DNA from: Effrenium voratum
Lineage: Eukaryota; Sar; Dinophyceae; Suessiales; Symbiodiniaceae
Length of the DNA: 64,000 bases
Assembly: GCA_963377175.1 (NCBI GenBank)
Contig: CAUJNA010000459.1
Location: 156,154 to 220,153, forward strand
Reading direction: 5' to 3'
Made by a program: the position numbers and the translations under genes
The notes under the pieces: generated by a model
Database searches by the model: none
What the model was told of the DNA's origin: nothing
Seen by the model: the letters and a program-made list of their open reading frames with translations, nothing else
Shown here: in pieces, positions 11,184-24,364 of the stretch
Layout of the letters: each line of letters opens with the position of its first letter
Numbering within the stretch: the first letter of the stretch is position 1

Positions 11184-11472
11184 ACACACTTATCTCGAGA
11201 GGCTTCACTAGCCGAGATGCAAAACGCAGTCAGTAAAAATGCTTGAATGCAAATGCAAATCAACAGGTCACAACATCGACACCGAACAGGAAGCAACAGC
11301 GACAAACAGAAACCGCAAAAAGAATCAGGAAAGAGGGTCAGGAAATAGGCAGGTACGCCGGATTGATCAGATCCGGTATCCACCGAAATGCCGTAGCTTC
11401 ATTGGACTGGATAGGCAAATCGGCTCCAGTCCCCCTGCAATGTGGAATTTCCGTCCGTGCTCCAGGACGCTT

Positions 11473-11475
<3 letters not shown>
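11184..11475 (-). repeat. Terminal direct repeat (pseudo-LTR), 5' copy
   Basis: This is the second copy of the 292-bp repeat, upstream of ORF1 in the element's own orientation. It is immediately followed on the plus strand by the long (CA)n run. In Penelope-like elements such flanking copies arise from tandem or partially tandem integration rather than from a retroviral LTR cycle. It presumably holds the element's promoter, but no promoter motif is recognisable. Confidence 0.92.

Positions 11476-11547
<72 letters not shown>
11476..11547. repeat. (CA)n tract at the right end of the Penelope-like element
   Basis: This is about 72 bp of nearly pure CA directly abutting the 292-bp repeat, matching the CA run at the opposite end of the element. 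The pair of CA flanks supports integration into a (CA)n microsatellite. Confidence 0.92.
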
Positions 11548-11551
<4 letters not shown>

Positions 11552-12551
11552 TGTGGAATGTCCATTACCATTCTCATGGAGATTATGAGAAAGGGGATTC
11601 GACCAAAGCGGACGCGCAAGGAAATCTGCATAGGTTGCCTTTCAAAATATCTCTAAAGCTCAGTTCATCAAGCGCAACTCCTTCGGAAACGTTTGCAACA
11701 CCAGCCATGCCCGGTGTCCTAGTGGAAAAATCGACACAGGTACATAACTAGAAAGCTGCAAGTGGAATTCCTCGATTTTGAACCAAGCATAAACAACCGT
11801 GACCAATAGTTCTGTTGCGGGAGAAGCCCCCTTGGGTTTGGTTTTCACGACAAACCGGACAAGGACACCAACCATCAAAGCCGCAGCCGACTTTCGGCTT
11901 CAAAAACACATCTGAATGGCCGACCCAAGGAGGTAAGCCGCCCCACCTGGCCCCTTCCGCTCCCTTCGCCCTCCCCCCCCCTCCGCTTGCCGCGAAGGGG
12001 CTGAAGGACCACCGTGCGTTGACTTCCTGGAAAGGGGGGAAGGGGCGAAGGAGCGATTCTCCCACATTCTCAAAAGGTTGCCGACATCTGGTTGTTGAAA
12101 CGGGTATGTTTCAGTATCAGAGTTTGCCCCAACATGAAGGTGTTTTGTTTGGTTTTCCGGACAAGCCTGAAACAGGATACCCCCAAACAACAAGGCACGC
12201 CCTGCAAACCTGTTTTGGCACTTGCGGTCCTCCAGCGCCTTCTGCCATGCCGCCGCGATCGCCTCGCGGAACTGCTCTGCCAAGAACATCCGCCGACCTG
12301 AAAGCGGGGGGGGGGGTTAAGGGAAGGGCAGGCGCAAGGGAGAGGATATGGCTGAATTTGTTGTGGGTTTGCGACAAGAATTGTGCACGCTTAAAGAAAA
12401 ACATGTGTTTTTGGTTGGTGTTGGATTTCCTGGGTTGGAAAAGGAAAACCACCGGACACCAGGAGTGCGGAAAGGGTTCCATTTTGGCCAGGAGATGTTC
12501 ACATGTTGCCTGATTCGAAGAATCCAAATCCTCCTTAATCAACTGATCGTT

Positions 12552-12552
<1 letters not shown>
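11548..12552. other. Non-coding stretch, no supported gene
   Basis: Mixed-composition DNA with several C or G homopolymer runs (for example near 11,970 and 12,306). Open frames up to 232 codons exist on both strands but have no recognisable domain and are disrupted by low-complexity segments. Nothing else can be supported. Confidence 0.4.
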
Positions 12553-12636
<84 letters not shown>

Positions 12637-12638
12637 GA
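12553..12638. repeat. (GA)n microsatellite
   Basis: About 86 bp of GA dinucleotide, interrupted once by GAGCGA. It explains the Arg/Glu and Ser/Leu runs in the overlapping frames. Confidence 0.95.
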
Positions 12639-15600
12639 GGGGTCTCGAGAGGTGGAGCCGAGAGGTGGAGCCGAGGCAAACTCCTTATATTCCCCCTTCA
12701 ACATTGCCCCACCAAAAGAAAGTTCCCCCTGAGCCCCAAGCGGGCCGTGCCAAGTTGCATTTCTGTTGGAAGGATCCCTCAAGGGATCATTCTTCCAGGC
12801 CATGAAAAGGAACAATGGTGGAAAGGAACAATGGTCGGAGTGGAGGCCTCAGGTTTCCAGGCCAAGCTCCACGTCACCCAGAAAACCCTCCGATCAGAAG
12901 TTTTGATGGCCTTGCTCTCTTCGTTCAGGGCGGTTCCAATCGAAGGCGGGGAAAAGACGACCAGAGCAAAGGGTTTGGTAAGATAATGGAACCACCTTGA
13001 GCAAACGCACATGCTAAAGTGTCCTATGGCTGCAAATCGCTGGCTTTGACACAGAGGTCCAACTCGAAATACGGCTTGCACCCCTTTTGCGATATCTGGT
13101 CAAGATGACCAAATCAAGCACCCAAAGTCTTGAGACCCCAAGTCCAACGCTCAGTCCAAGAATAAAGCGGCCCCTGGCGACAGAAACCAAAACCCCGCAA
13201 CTTTCACTCCTTCCACCCCCTTCCCCCAACACCCCGCAGGTCGAACTCCAAAAGGGCCACGGGGCGTGCTTGCGAGGCCGGGCGCGAGAGGCTGGAGCTC
13301 AGTGGATTCTCAGAGTCCTCCTCAAGCGACAGCCGAACCCAAAGAACCTGTGCGGAGGTAGCCTTCAGGGGGAGAGGTGCAAGGATTCTCCTTCAGGGCG
13401 GACGAGGCGGCGTCACAGGGTCCGCAAGCAACAAACCAAAGGGAAAGTGAAAGTGGACGTCTGCAGGGGTCATGGTCTCCCCCATGTTCCAGGTGTGGGA
13501 CAGCACATAGCTGTCGGAAGAACAAGGCGGGGCCTGTGCCAGGGCAAATGGGCAAGGGAGGTCGAAACGGGAAGTAGAACTAGGGGTGGGTTTGACCACC
13601 AAATGATTCCAATCCAATTTTTGAGCAAATCTTATGTAGGAGGCATCTCATCATTTCCTTTTGGGTTAAGCTCCCTTCCCCCCCCCCCCGCCCCGGCGTC
13701 CGAATTTGAGGCAAAATCAAAACCTGGTGCTATAGCGTCCTGTCATGGGTCAAAAGGGCAGATAGCCGCGCCTATTTGTGATTTGGACTGTCCCTTGTTC
13801 ACCTTCTTTGTACTCAGGCTTTAGCACTTCGCCCCAACCTTCGGAAATGCCACAAAACGTCTCCCCCCCCCCTCCCCCCCAAGAACAAAGCAACCACCGG
13901 AAGTGTTCAGGAATCCTAGCCGCCTTTGAACCCTCTGGAACCCTACCTCATCACCAGCAGCAATTCCCCCCCTCCCAAAAAAACATCTTTACAAATTGGA
14001 ATAGAATAAGCAACCTCCCCCTGCCAACCTATCCCCGGCCGAAGGGCTAGGGTTCGGCAACGGCCTGTATTTTTTCCCAGGTTGGTCGGGGCAGTCCCGA
14101 CCCAGAAAAGCCGCAGAGGTTTCACCCTTTCGAAGAAGCGCAGCAAGGTCCCGAGTTCACTTCTTCAAAGAAGCTTGGTCGCCCAAACCACCAAACAAAG
14201 GAAAAAAAGCACCACCACCACCACCACCACCAGAACCACCACCTCCTCCAAAAAAAAAAGGAACGAAAAAAACAGGAAGCCCCGCGCCCCAACTAGCCGC
14301 CCCTCCTGGAAGGCCGCGTCTGCGTCCTGAACCACCTGCCTGCTCGGGTCCTTGGACTTCTCCTAGTGACTGAGAAATCCCACCCTGGACTTTTTCCTTT
14401 GTTGCAACCAAACGTTCCCAAAAACCATCTGAGTTCTTACATGATGTCTGAGGTTCAAAGTTTCTCCTCAACTTCAAGACACCTAGGTGGATCATGGTGA
14501 GGGGGGAAATGTTCCTTGTTGTTTCTCTGTGAGGAGCAACGTGTTCATCATGGTTTGCCCAAAAATGAGTGGGAAGAAAAAAACAGTCGAGTGGGTGTTT
14601 GGGTGAAGCTTACTCCTTTCATGGGCTTTCGGTCGTTTCGGGGAGACAAAACCGTGAGGTCCATCTTTTGCCTTCCGCCCCTTCAGTCCCTCAAGTCCAA
14701 CTGCAGAAAGGAGAACCTGAACACAACTCGTCCGCTAAAAGCTCGCCGCTTCTTCCTCATGCAGCTCCATGCAACGCAACTCGAGATACATGTGAAAACC
14801 AACAAAAGGTTCAAGCAAGCACAGACTGGAAGGAACGACTGTGCGGCCAAGTCAAACAGATTCGTTGGGTCCCTTTTTCTAATGAAACAGGAGGAGCGCT
14901 AAGCTTGGGAATTCCTGAAACCAAAGGGCAAAACTCCCGGCAGAAAAACAACAAAAAAAAGACAAAGCCCCGTTGACTGGCTCCTTAGGTCGCCGCTTCC
15001 CCATCGCATTTAGGCCTTCGCTCTCGAAAGGTCTGTCCTTTTTGGGCTTGGGCTGCGGGAACAGCAGTGCAGTGCTCTCTGCCGCCAGCTCCTCTCCGAC
15101 GAAAAACTGTTTTTTCCCGGAGCTTTAGCTCATAAACGAATGGGGGGAAGGCCCTGCCCCGGGCTTGCTTTGCCCCCAGCTGAGCCCGTGACAATCTGTC
15201 CAGTTTAGATAGTGCACATATCTAGAAATACTTGACTGCATACCCGTGTATATGTGTTGAATCTGGAACGAAATCCCACACGCTTGCCAGGTGCCCGAAG
15301 AATATGTGGGCTTGCAACAAAGCAGAAATGAGTATTCAGCCCAAAGGATTGACCTTCATCATTTTGTCAAGTCCAAGGAGAATTGCCTCGCAAACCCTCA
15401 AAATGATCATGAACTCCAAACACAACACACAAGCACTTGGAGGGGCTGGACACTCCAAACGAACCAAGAGTGCAAAGCACTCGCTTACTCTGTTTCTTGA
15501 ATCTTGAATCGCATGTTGCTCCTATTTGTTGTCAATAACAGAATGTCTTGCTGTCTTGAATTCCAAACATTGATCCGGCAGCGTTTTCAGGAACAAACCT

Positions 15601-16283
15601 TCTAATTAGCAATTTAGGCCTGTGCTTCGTCACATTACACGCTACTTCCTTCCCACAGAAGATTTTCATCACGCGAGTGTGCGCAAGTGTGGATCCATGG
15701 GGGATCCAACACGCAGCTGCAAAAGCCGCAGTGAGTTAGGGAGCTGCATCTAAACCCCTCGAATCCTCTCAGACAAACGCAACCATCGTAGGGATATGAG
15801 GTCCGATATAGCCGACACGGCAAAACAAGTCGCTCGGTCTTTCTCCAACATGGATTCATAGTTTAGAGTCTTTAGACTAATCAAGCGTTGGGTCGCCATG
15901 GTTTCGGTGCTGACTCCACAAGTCGGAGTAAATCTCCACACATTGCAAGCCCCGTTTTGGTGTCTGTGTCCAATTTTAACAAAAACTGTGCAGGGCAACC
16001 TTTGAAAGGGTACAACAACTCGACCACTACAGCACAAGATGTCAGATCCAGCCGATTTTCGCGCTGCGCCGACTAATGGTTCCCTCTCCTTGACGCGGAA
16101 GAGGCCGCGGGGCTCAGGAACCTTCTCCTGTTTCGGATTGGTCGCCTTTGGAAGCAGAATTCCAAGCGATGGGGTTAGAGGAGTTGGTGGTTTGGATTGG
16201 TGGTTTAGAGGTGTGCCGGTATCCTCAAATCAAACCAGGGGTTCAACTCCCCAAACCAATCCAAACCAACAGTTGGAGGTAAC
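12639..16283. other. Gene-poor stretch with homopolymer runs
   Basis: No convincing gene. Poly-C runs occur near 13,680 and 13,862, a run of CCA/ACC triplets at about 14,208-14,240, and A-rich runs near 14,250 and 14,950. A duplicated 15-bp motif (GAGAGGTGGAGCCGA) follows the GA tract at about 12,646-12,676. Short frames here (up to 245 codons) contain homopolymer-derived segments and no domain. Confidence 0.4.
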
Positions 16284-18146
<1,863 letters not shown>

Positions 18147-18246
18147 NNNNNNNNNNNNNNNNNNNNNNNNNNNNNNNNNNNNNNNNNNNNNNNNNNNNNN
18201 NNNNNNNNNNNNNNNNNNNNNNNNNNNNNNNNNNNNNNNNNNNNNN
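18147..18246. other. Assembly gap of 100 N
   Basis: Exactly 100 undetermined bases inside the dinucleotide array, the usual placeholder for a gap of unknown size. The true array may be much longer or shorter. Confidence 0.97.
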
Positions 18247-18945
18247 GGTGTGTGGGTGTGTGGGTGTGTGGGTGTGTGGGTGTGTGGGTGTGTGCGTGTG
18301 TGCGTGTGTGGGTGTGTGCGTGTGTGCGTGTGTGCGTGTGTGCGTGTGTGCGTGTGTGCGTGTGTGCGTGTGTGCGTGTGTGCGCGTGTGCGCGTGTGCG
18401 CGTGTGCGCGTGTGCGCGTGTGCGCGTGTGCGCGTGTGCGCGTGTGCGCGTGTGCGCGTGTGCGCGTGTGCGCGTGTGCGCGTGTGCGCGTGTGCGCGTG
18501 TGCGCGTGAGCGCGTGTGCGCGTGTGCGCGTGTGCGCGTGTGCGCGTGTGCGCGTGTGCGCGTGTGCGCGTGTGCGCGTGTGCGCGTGTGCGCGTGTGCG
18601 CGTGTGCGCGTGTGCGCGTGTGCGCGTGTGCGCGTGTGCGCGTGCGCGTTGCGCTTGGAACTGCTTTGGCGCGTGGGGCGGGGTGTCGTGGGCGTGGGCG
18701 CGGGCGTGGCCGTGCGCCGTGCGCCGTGCGCCGTGCGCCGTGCGCCGTGCGCCGTGCGCCGTGCGCCGTGTGCGTGTGCGTGTGCGTGTGCGTGTGCGTG
18801 TGCGCGTGCGCGTGCGCGCGCGCGTGGTGGGCATGGGCGTCTGCGTGTGCGTGTGCGTGTGCGTGTGCGTGTGGGTGTGGGTGTTGGGTGTGGGTGTGGG
18901 TGTGGGTGTGGGTGTGGGTGTGTGTGCGTCGAAGTGTCGAAGTGT
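18247..18945. repeat. GTGTGG / GTGTGCG / GCGCGT variant array
   Basis: Beyond the gap the GT array changes unit in steps. GGTGTGTG comes first, then GCGTGTGT, then a long TGCGCG/TG block to about 18,650. A unique spacer follows, then a CCGTGCG heptamer run (about 18,712-18,770), GTGTGC (about 18,770-18,815) and GGTGTG (about 18,870-18,925). The gradual unit change is typical of an evolving microsatellite. Confidence 0.93.
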
Positions 18946-19384
18946 CGAACCCAAATAAGCCGGTAAAACCCAACAGCCTCGGAACCCCCTGCACCCTGCC
19001 GGAATGCTGTTCCGAACCACCCCAGAGCCAATTTGGGCAATGACCCAAAGTTTTCAAGCTGCTCGGGGAAAACGGCGGATTGTGGAGCCCTGGACAACCT
19101 GCGTGAGCGGGGCTTTGAGGATTTCATGGTGTCTTTGATGGGGAACGCACTGGTGAGCTGTCTTTCACTTGTCTCTACATCCTAAGAAAGTTTGGAAACC
19201 GTACTTGGCAGTTGGGGGAGTCCCAAGACAAACGCGTCCGAAGCCCAAGAACTTCAGGTTGGAACACATTGTGTGTGTCCGGCGGCTCAGAGGGATTCCC
19301 AGCAACGCTGGGAAACCGGGGAATGGGGCTACCGAAAGAGGATCCTCCAAAAACATACGAGGTGCCGGAACCTGTCCGGCTCCA
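18946..19384. other. Non-coding stretch, no supported gene
   Basis: Mixed-composition sequence after the GT array. No domain, repeat or RNA gene was recognised. It immediately precedes the first of the minus-strand exon-like islands. Confidence 0.35.
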
Positions 19385-19480
19385 ATTTTTGAACGCTCGC
19401 CTCCACCGGCTCTGCAGGCACCACCTCCGCCTTGGGCGCCTCCCGCTCCTTGGCCTCTGGTGGAGCATGCGATGTCTCAA
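19385..19480 (-). CDS. Exon-like island, Pro/Glu/Ala-rich (minus strand)
   Basis: On the minus strand one phase reads a clearly biased peptide containing APPEAKEREAPKAE and VVPAEPVEASVQK. The other phases look random. The bias resembles the islands near 24.4, 26.1 and 27.2 kb on the same strand, so this may be a terminal exon of one long gene. Splice borders are not proven; a GTTC following GCGAGC at about 19,393 could be a donor. Function unknown. Confidence 0.3.
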
Positions 19481-20079
19481 ATGTAGTGCTGGACCAGTCC
19501 ACTTTCCATCCCTTTGTGACTGCAAAGGACCCCTCTCAGGAGGCCTAAGAATTGCGTTTGAACAGCTTCCAGCTTCTGCTGCTGCAGTTTCCCCTCGGAA
19601 CAGCTCAGGAATTTGCTCATTGCTGTACCAGGACGTAGGAGCTTGGCAAAAGCAGGGAATGCACAGAATCGAGCAACATCTACAATCAAAAATTTCTGTT
19701 GAAGGCTATCCAAAACCCACCCACAACCATTTCAGGCAAGGGGGCTGTCCCCTCTCCTACTGGCACCATGAATCTACCAGTCTCAGAGCATCTCTCCCCT
19801 GCAAAAATAGTGCTAGGCTCAAAAGAAACAATCCTCAAGTTCATTGACAGCCTCCAAATGGCTTTGTCTCTTACCAAGAGAACCCTCAAAGTGGATGGTA
19901 ACCCGTTGGTGTCCCTTCAAACCCATCGCAATGGACCGAGCAATTCATGATGTGTTTTTGTTTCCAACCTTTCGGAACACCCAGAGTAATCAACCCGTCC
20001 TGTTCATAGAGGGCGTTCCCCTCCAAAAGCGCCGCTGAAACGAGACCCCTCTATTGCTCCACCAAGAATTTATTTCATC

Positions 20080-20290
20080 CGGCGTTCCCAGAGAGCCCGG
20101 GCTCCCGATCCGCGAGGCGTGCCTTGGGGGTGGGCTGGCCCGGCTCGGGCCGTGTGACCGGCCGCGACACGGGCTTCCGAATCTCGTCCTGCGCGAAGCG
20201 GCCGAAGCGGTCCAAGTGGGGTTCGCGTTGGGTGTTCGTCTCCAAACGGTAAGCCCTTTTTGAGGGGCGCCTGTTGCGGTTTAGTTCCAA
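20080..20290 (-). CDS. Exon-like island, basic and Pro-rich (minus strand)
   Basis: A 71-codon minus-strand frame beginning [15 protein letters not shown] has a protein-like mixture of charged residues and Pro ([31 protein letters not shown]). The overlapping longer frame in another phase is Gly/Ala/Arg-biased and less convincing. It may be an exon of the same minus-strand gene as the neighbouring islands. No family was recognised. Confidence 0.3.
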
Positions 20291-20423
20291 AAGAAGATGG
20301 AGTTGCTGTTTGTTGTGTGGAAATCCCTAGCCCGACCTTCTCGAGAACATGACACCTGTGGGAGGCCTCTCTGGAAGACCATTCCGAGGGCCGAGAGGCT
20401 CCATGGCAATGTCGATTGTTCTG

Positions 20424-20602
20424 AACAACCAACCAACCAACCAACCAACCAACCAACCAACCAACCAACCAACCAACCAACCAACCAACCAACCAACCAA
20501 CCAACCAACCAACCAACCAACCAACCAACCAACCAACCAACCAACCAACCAACCAACCAACCAACCAACAGCCCGCCGGCCGGCCGGCCAGCCAGCCAGC
20601 CA
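20424..20602. repeat. (AACC)n microsatellite with CCGG/CAGC tail
   Basis: About 146 bp of the tetramer CCAA/AACC, then GCCCGCCGG, CCGG repeats and CAGC repeats. The Gly-Trp-Leu-Val and Asn-Gln-Pro-Thr frames over it are artefacts. Confidence 0.96.
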
Positions 20603-20749
20603 ACTCATCCTGGCTTTAGGGCCCTCTTGAAACCTTGGCGAGTTGCTCAGGTTCGTTGCAATGTGAAAGGCTGAAGAAACAGCTTGATCTATTGGCACAG
20701 TATTTCAACCTGCGGAGGGGGTGAACTGTGCCTCGAAAAAGTGATGTAG

Positions 20750-21193
20750 TCAACTTTCTCGTAAGCCGCCACAAAGGAGCCCTGAGCTCAATGCCCAAAG
20801 GCAATGTTCAAAGGTCAGACAGTGTAGCATATTGCAAGGGAAGGTCCAGAATGTATGCTGGGGCAACTCGACCATCTCCATCGAGATGTCAAGGCGGGCG
20901 CTCACGTTCTCCTCCGACGCCACCTTCTTGACAATTGAGTCGCACCACGAACTCAACCGAGTCCGGGTCATCGACCTTGGCTTTTCCTCAAGGGGAGGGA
21001 TGCGGGAATCGACAAAGAAGTTGCAGCGGAACTCTCCTACATGGTCACAAGCTCGCTCGACTCTTACAGTCTCAGCGGCGGTTACAAGAAGGCGAGCAGC
21101 GCGGTCAATTGGGTCGGCAATAACCAGTACCATGCGGATTCGTTCGTAAAAAAAGCTTGTTGGAGCTGAACGACGCAAACCAATCGCCGCCAT
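20750..21193 (-). CDS. Hypothetical protein, 147 codons
   Basis: This minus-strand frame starts MAAIGLRRSAPTSFF and has a natural amino-acid mixture with a charged middle (RVERACDHVGEFRCNFFVD, IVKKVASEENVSARLD). The plus-strand frame over the same interval is less protein-like. No known domain, signal peptide or membrane segment is evident. It lies directly beside the GC-rich palindrome cluster. It could be a single-exon gene, an exon, or chance. Confidence 0.25.
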   Translation of the reverse strand: MAAIGLRRSAPTSFFYERIRMVLVIADPIDRAARLLVTAAETVRVERACDHVGEFRCNFFVDSRIPPLEEKPRSMTRTRLSSWCDSIVKKVASEENVSARLDISMEMVELPQHTFWTFPCNMLHCLTFEHCLWALSSGLLCGGLRES

Positions 21194-21195
21194 TT

Positions 21196-21620
21196 CGCGC
21201 GCTCCGGAGCGCGCGTCAAGCCTGAGAGCGCGCGAATGCGAAAGAATCGGTTGCAGACACGTGTGCAGTCGCTTGACATTCTGCCGAGGACATTGCTAGC
21301 TTTTGTGCAGCGAGCATTGTGGTTGCGCGCTCGGAGTGCGCGACCATTCCTCTGTCAAGCGTGGACACTCCGGAGCGCGCGGAAATGCTTAAACATGCGC
21401 ATAGAGTATTTGCAAGGGCCGCTGAGCTGAAGTGAGCATGCGTAGTCAGTCTGTCTCTCCGGAGCGCGTGCGGAGCGCACAAGGACACGGCTGCAGTAGA
21501 AAACTTAAGAAGCTTATGAGGTTGCTACGCTATCCAGCCACCACATTGCAGCTGCAACTTAGCGAAAGCCACGGTATCTTGCGCAAACGACTGTGGAGCG
21601 CGCTCTGGAGCGCGCAAGCG
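21196..21620. repeat. Cluster of GCGCGCTCCGGAGCGCGC-type palindromes
   Basis: A perfect 20-bp palindrome (CGCGCGCTCCGGAGCGCGCG) occupies 21196-21215. Related imperfect copies follow at about 21,325-21,342, 21,367-21,382, 21,457-21,480 and 21,591-21,620, with further GAGCGCGC fragments between. Spacing is irregular (about 40-130 bp), so this is a dispersed motif cluster, not a tandem array. Function unknown. Confidence 0.75.
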
Positions 21621-22980
21621 GCGGGTGCCTTGTAGCACGCGGGGGCTGCGCTGGCCACAACAACAACACAAAAGCAGCCGCTTTGGGAAACGCATCGTGG
21701 CGCCCCGTGATTCCCCAAGATGGTTGCGGTTGAAGGTAAGTCTCCACTTAAGTGTACCCGCGTTGCATGGGGAGCCAAGCCAAGCACGGTCAGCAGGCGT
21801 GACTGGATCGCTTACGGACAACCCATTGCCTGGCATCTGCCAGTTGACAATGCTGTTGACATGGTGCTGCTGTTTGGCCTGGCTTGGTGCCTGCAGCTGG
21901 TGGCAGCTTAAGGTGACTGTTGCTTGCGCTCCTGTGCGCAGAGCGCAGGCACAGTCAACCTTTGGCGCACACTTGCCGTCACTTGCCAGTCACTTGCCCT
22001 TGAATGCTGCTATGGCCGCAAAGACCTTTGCTGCATAGCCCCGCGTTGCCTTGAGAGCCGTGTGACTGTCTTGAGCAACAAAAAGCAATAGCGCTTGGCT
22101 TTTGCCTTAAAGCTGCAAACGAAAAAACACTCGTTTGCTGCCTTCCTGCGGATTTGCAGCTGGCTTTATTTTTCCATATTGCGACGCAGCGCCCGTGTTG
22201 CGATGCTTTTGCACAAAGTTCCCCAAAGCGAGGGCTTGCGCCCAAATGCAACAAGCCTGTGAAAGAAACAAGTCCGGGGATTGCGCTAGCTCAATCACTT
22301 GCGCGCTGTAACTTGGCAGCCGTGGCCAACTTTGCTTTGCCCACACTTGGCGCGAACCCGCTGCGGACAATGTACAAACCGTCGAAAATTTGGCTTCCTG
22401 GCATGGCCTGGCAAGACCCAAGAACACATCTGTAGCTACAGTCTGCTTAAAATGCACTTACGCGTTTTTTCTTGCTGATGCTTCCAAATATTTCTTGGAA
22501 TTTCCACTTCCCCCCTAAACCTAAGTTGTCGATCGCGCAATTCGGGAAAAATCTGCCGAAGAGGCCATTTGCTCAAACAATTTTTTAGTTTTCAATTTGG
22601 CCCTGGAAAACATAGATATTCGACCCGGTTTTCTTTTTGCCCCGAGGTAGCGGTCCGTGTCGATCACGCGTCTGCACCTAGAACAATGTGAAAAGGAGTT
22701 GGTAAAGCACAGAAGGTGAAGGTGAAACAGGGCACGTCACTCTTTCCACTAAGAAGACAAAAAGGGGGGAACAACACACCAACCAACCCAGCCCACAAAC
22801 AAAAAAACCCAAAAGGCTCCCCAACCAAAAAGGAAGAAGGAAGAGGACGTCAGCCCAAAGAAATGCCACGCTCACAGCTGCAAGAGATGGCATTAAGCAG
22901 GAAATGTAGATATTAGACCCGGTTTTGCAGCGTCAGAACTGGCGACCCAGCTAGCAAGCTGCGCTGCGACGAAGGCCTCG
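21621..22980. other. Non-coding stretch, no supported gene
   Basis: It contains words such as CTTGCGC and CACTTGCC several times but no long biased frame. A pair of TATTCGACCCGGTTTT / TATTAGACCCGGTTTT words at about 22,617 and 22,911 brackets a roughly 300-bp segment (a possible small repeat). No other feature was seen. Confidence 0.35.
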
Positions 22981-23780
22981 GTGGCAAAGCCAAGCAAGGC
23001 ATTTGCTATCTTGGTGTTTACCTCCAGTGGTGTGTCCAATCCGCCACCGTGGAAAGCAGAGCGGCCGGTGCGCTTGCGTCCGCCTTGCCAGCAAGGGCCG
23101 TTGTGGTCACGGCGTCCAGGAGGGCGGCTTGGGGGGATTCGGGCCTGGGCATGTTCATCTCAGCGCTGCAGGGCGCCAAGGCTGACGCGACGCTGCTGGC
23201 CTCGTACGCCACGAACGCCGCGCTCTCCGCCAGCGAGACCACGCTCCAGAGCGCCCTCGACGCAATCCTCGCGGACCTGGCCGCCCTGCAGCTTTCCGGC
23301 AGCGGGGGAGTTGTTAACGCGCCGGCCTGGGCGGGGTTCACAAGTTGGGAGCTTGTTTGCGGAAGCAACGTCGTTCGCAACCTGCATCTGGCGGCTCCTC
23401 TCTCTGCTGCGCTGGCCAACGGCGACGACACGCTGAGCATCACAGCCGACTGCTACTCCACAGCAGCAGCGGACGCGGCCCTCTTGACGGCTTGACGGCG
23501 CTGCTGACCTACTACACCTTGGCGCAACCCGACAAAGTATCAACGGCCAACTGCAGGGCGTACGCCGACAGGGCGCTGCCCAAGCAGGGGTCGGCGTCAG
23601 CGTCGGGGTCCATCAATGGATTCCCGGCGCTCCCGCAAGTCCGGGCAAGGATCGGCGCCGGCGACGGCGTGGCCGGTAGTGAACTGACCAGTCCTCGCCA
23701 ACAAGGTCAAAGTTGGAAGGACCCGCAGCGGCTTTGGCAAGCTCGGCCAAAGCAACAGCTTGAAGATGCCAGCCACTTTT
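22981..23780 (+). pseudogene. Decayed Ala-rich coiled-coil (tail-fibre-like) protein gene, copy 1
   Basis: One plus-strand frame (about 23049-23495) reads an Ala/Thr/Leu-rich heptad pattern: SALQGAKADATLLASYATN, then SETTLQSALDAILADL, then a Gly/Val part and LSAALANGDDTLSIT. The later sequence (YYTLAQPDKVSTANCRAYAD) lies in another frame after a break near 23,490. The pattern resembles trimeric coiled-coil shafts of phage tail fibres and a large repetitive gene family I associate with dinoflagellates. Only a fragment remains, with frame breaks and no clear start. A closely related, also broken copy lies at about 62.3-63.7 kb on the same strand. Confidence 0.5.
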
Positions 23781-23978
23781 TGTAGGAAGGAGAAAATTGT
23801 GTCCCGCTTAGATACCAGGAAACTGTTGCCCCTTGAGTGAAGAATGCAAAAAATCCAGGGGCATCACTAGGGTCGCGGAAGAAGCCCTCCTGTTTGGACA
23901 TCAACCTCCTCTTTGCCAAAGGTCCCAAACCTTTTCCCTGCTACAACCTTCCAACTGGTCACAAAGGTCTCCCGCTCT

Positions 23979-23984
<6 letters not shown>

Positions 23985-24016
<32 letters not shown>
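23985..24016. repeat. (TC)n microsatellite
   Basis: About 32 bp of TC dinucleotide, followed by CCCTCCCTCGCTC variants. Confidence 0.9.
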
Positions 24017-24021
<5 letters not shown>

Positions 24022-24364
24022 CCTCGCTCTTTCTCTCTCCCGCGGGCTCTCCCACAAGCAGACTTGGCCAATCCTAGTACATAATTTGTATTGGGAAACT
24101 GCAGAAACCAAATCAGCACCCGACAACATGACCACAGGAACTACCCCAAACCGATACTCATCATCCTGCAAAACCGAGAAGCAGTGGACCACCCCAAAAT
24201 TGGCAATCTTTCGCACCCCATGGTCTGCCTGACAGCAACACAAGCCCTTGCCGGGTAAAGGGAAACCCAAAGAAAGCAAACCACTTTGAGGAGTCCCTTT
24301 TTGAGAAGGCTTAGGGTTCAAGGGAAACCCAAAGAAAGCCCACCACTTGCAGAATGGGAAAGGA

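Larger units (their letters stand above)
3351..11475 (-). mobile_element. Penelope-like retroelement with N-terminal GIY-YIG (Chlamys-like), about 8.1 kb
   Basis: The element lies on the minus strand. It has a 292-bp direct repeat at each end, (CA)n on both outer sides, a 5' leader of about 560 bp, and four successive frames: ORF1 (RS-rich), ORF2 (Pro-rich), ORF3 (GIY-YIG then reverse transcriptase) and ORF4 (Myb/SANT-like). Penelope-like elements are known for pseudo-LTRs of this kind. They normally carry GIY-YIG after the RT; a permuted clade with GIY-YIG before the RT has been described from green algae and protists (Chlamys). The terminal repeats look identical over all 292 bp, which argues for a recent insertion, yet ORF1 and ORF4 each show a frame change. 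I did not find a hammerhead ribozyme core in the terminal repeats by eye. The class is well supported; the subclade is inferred. Confidence 0.85.

Noticed and set aside
16232..16258. B-box-like GGTTCAACTCC
   Set aside because: No A box or acceptor pairing at the right distance.
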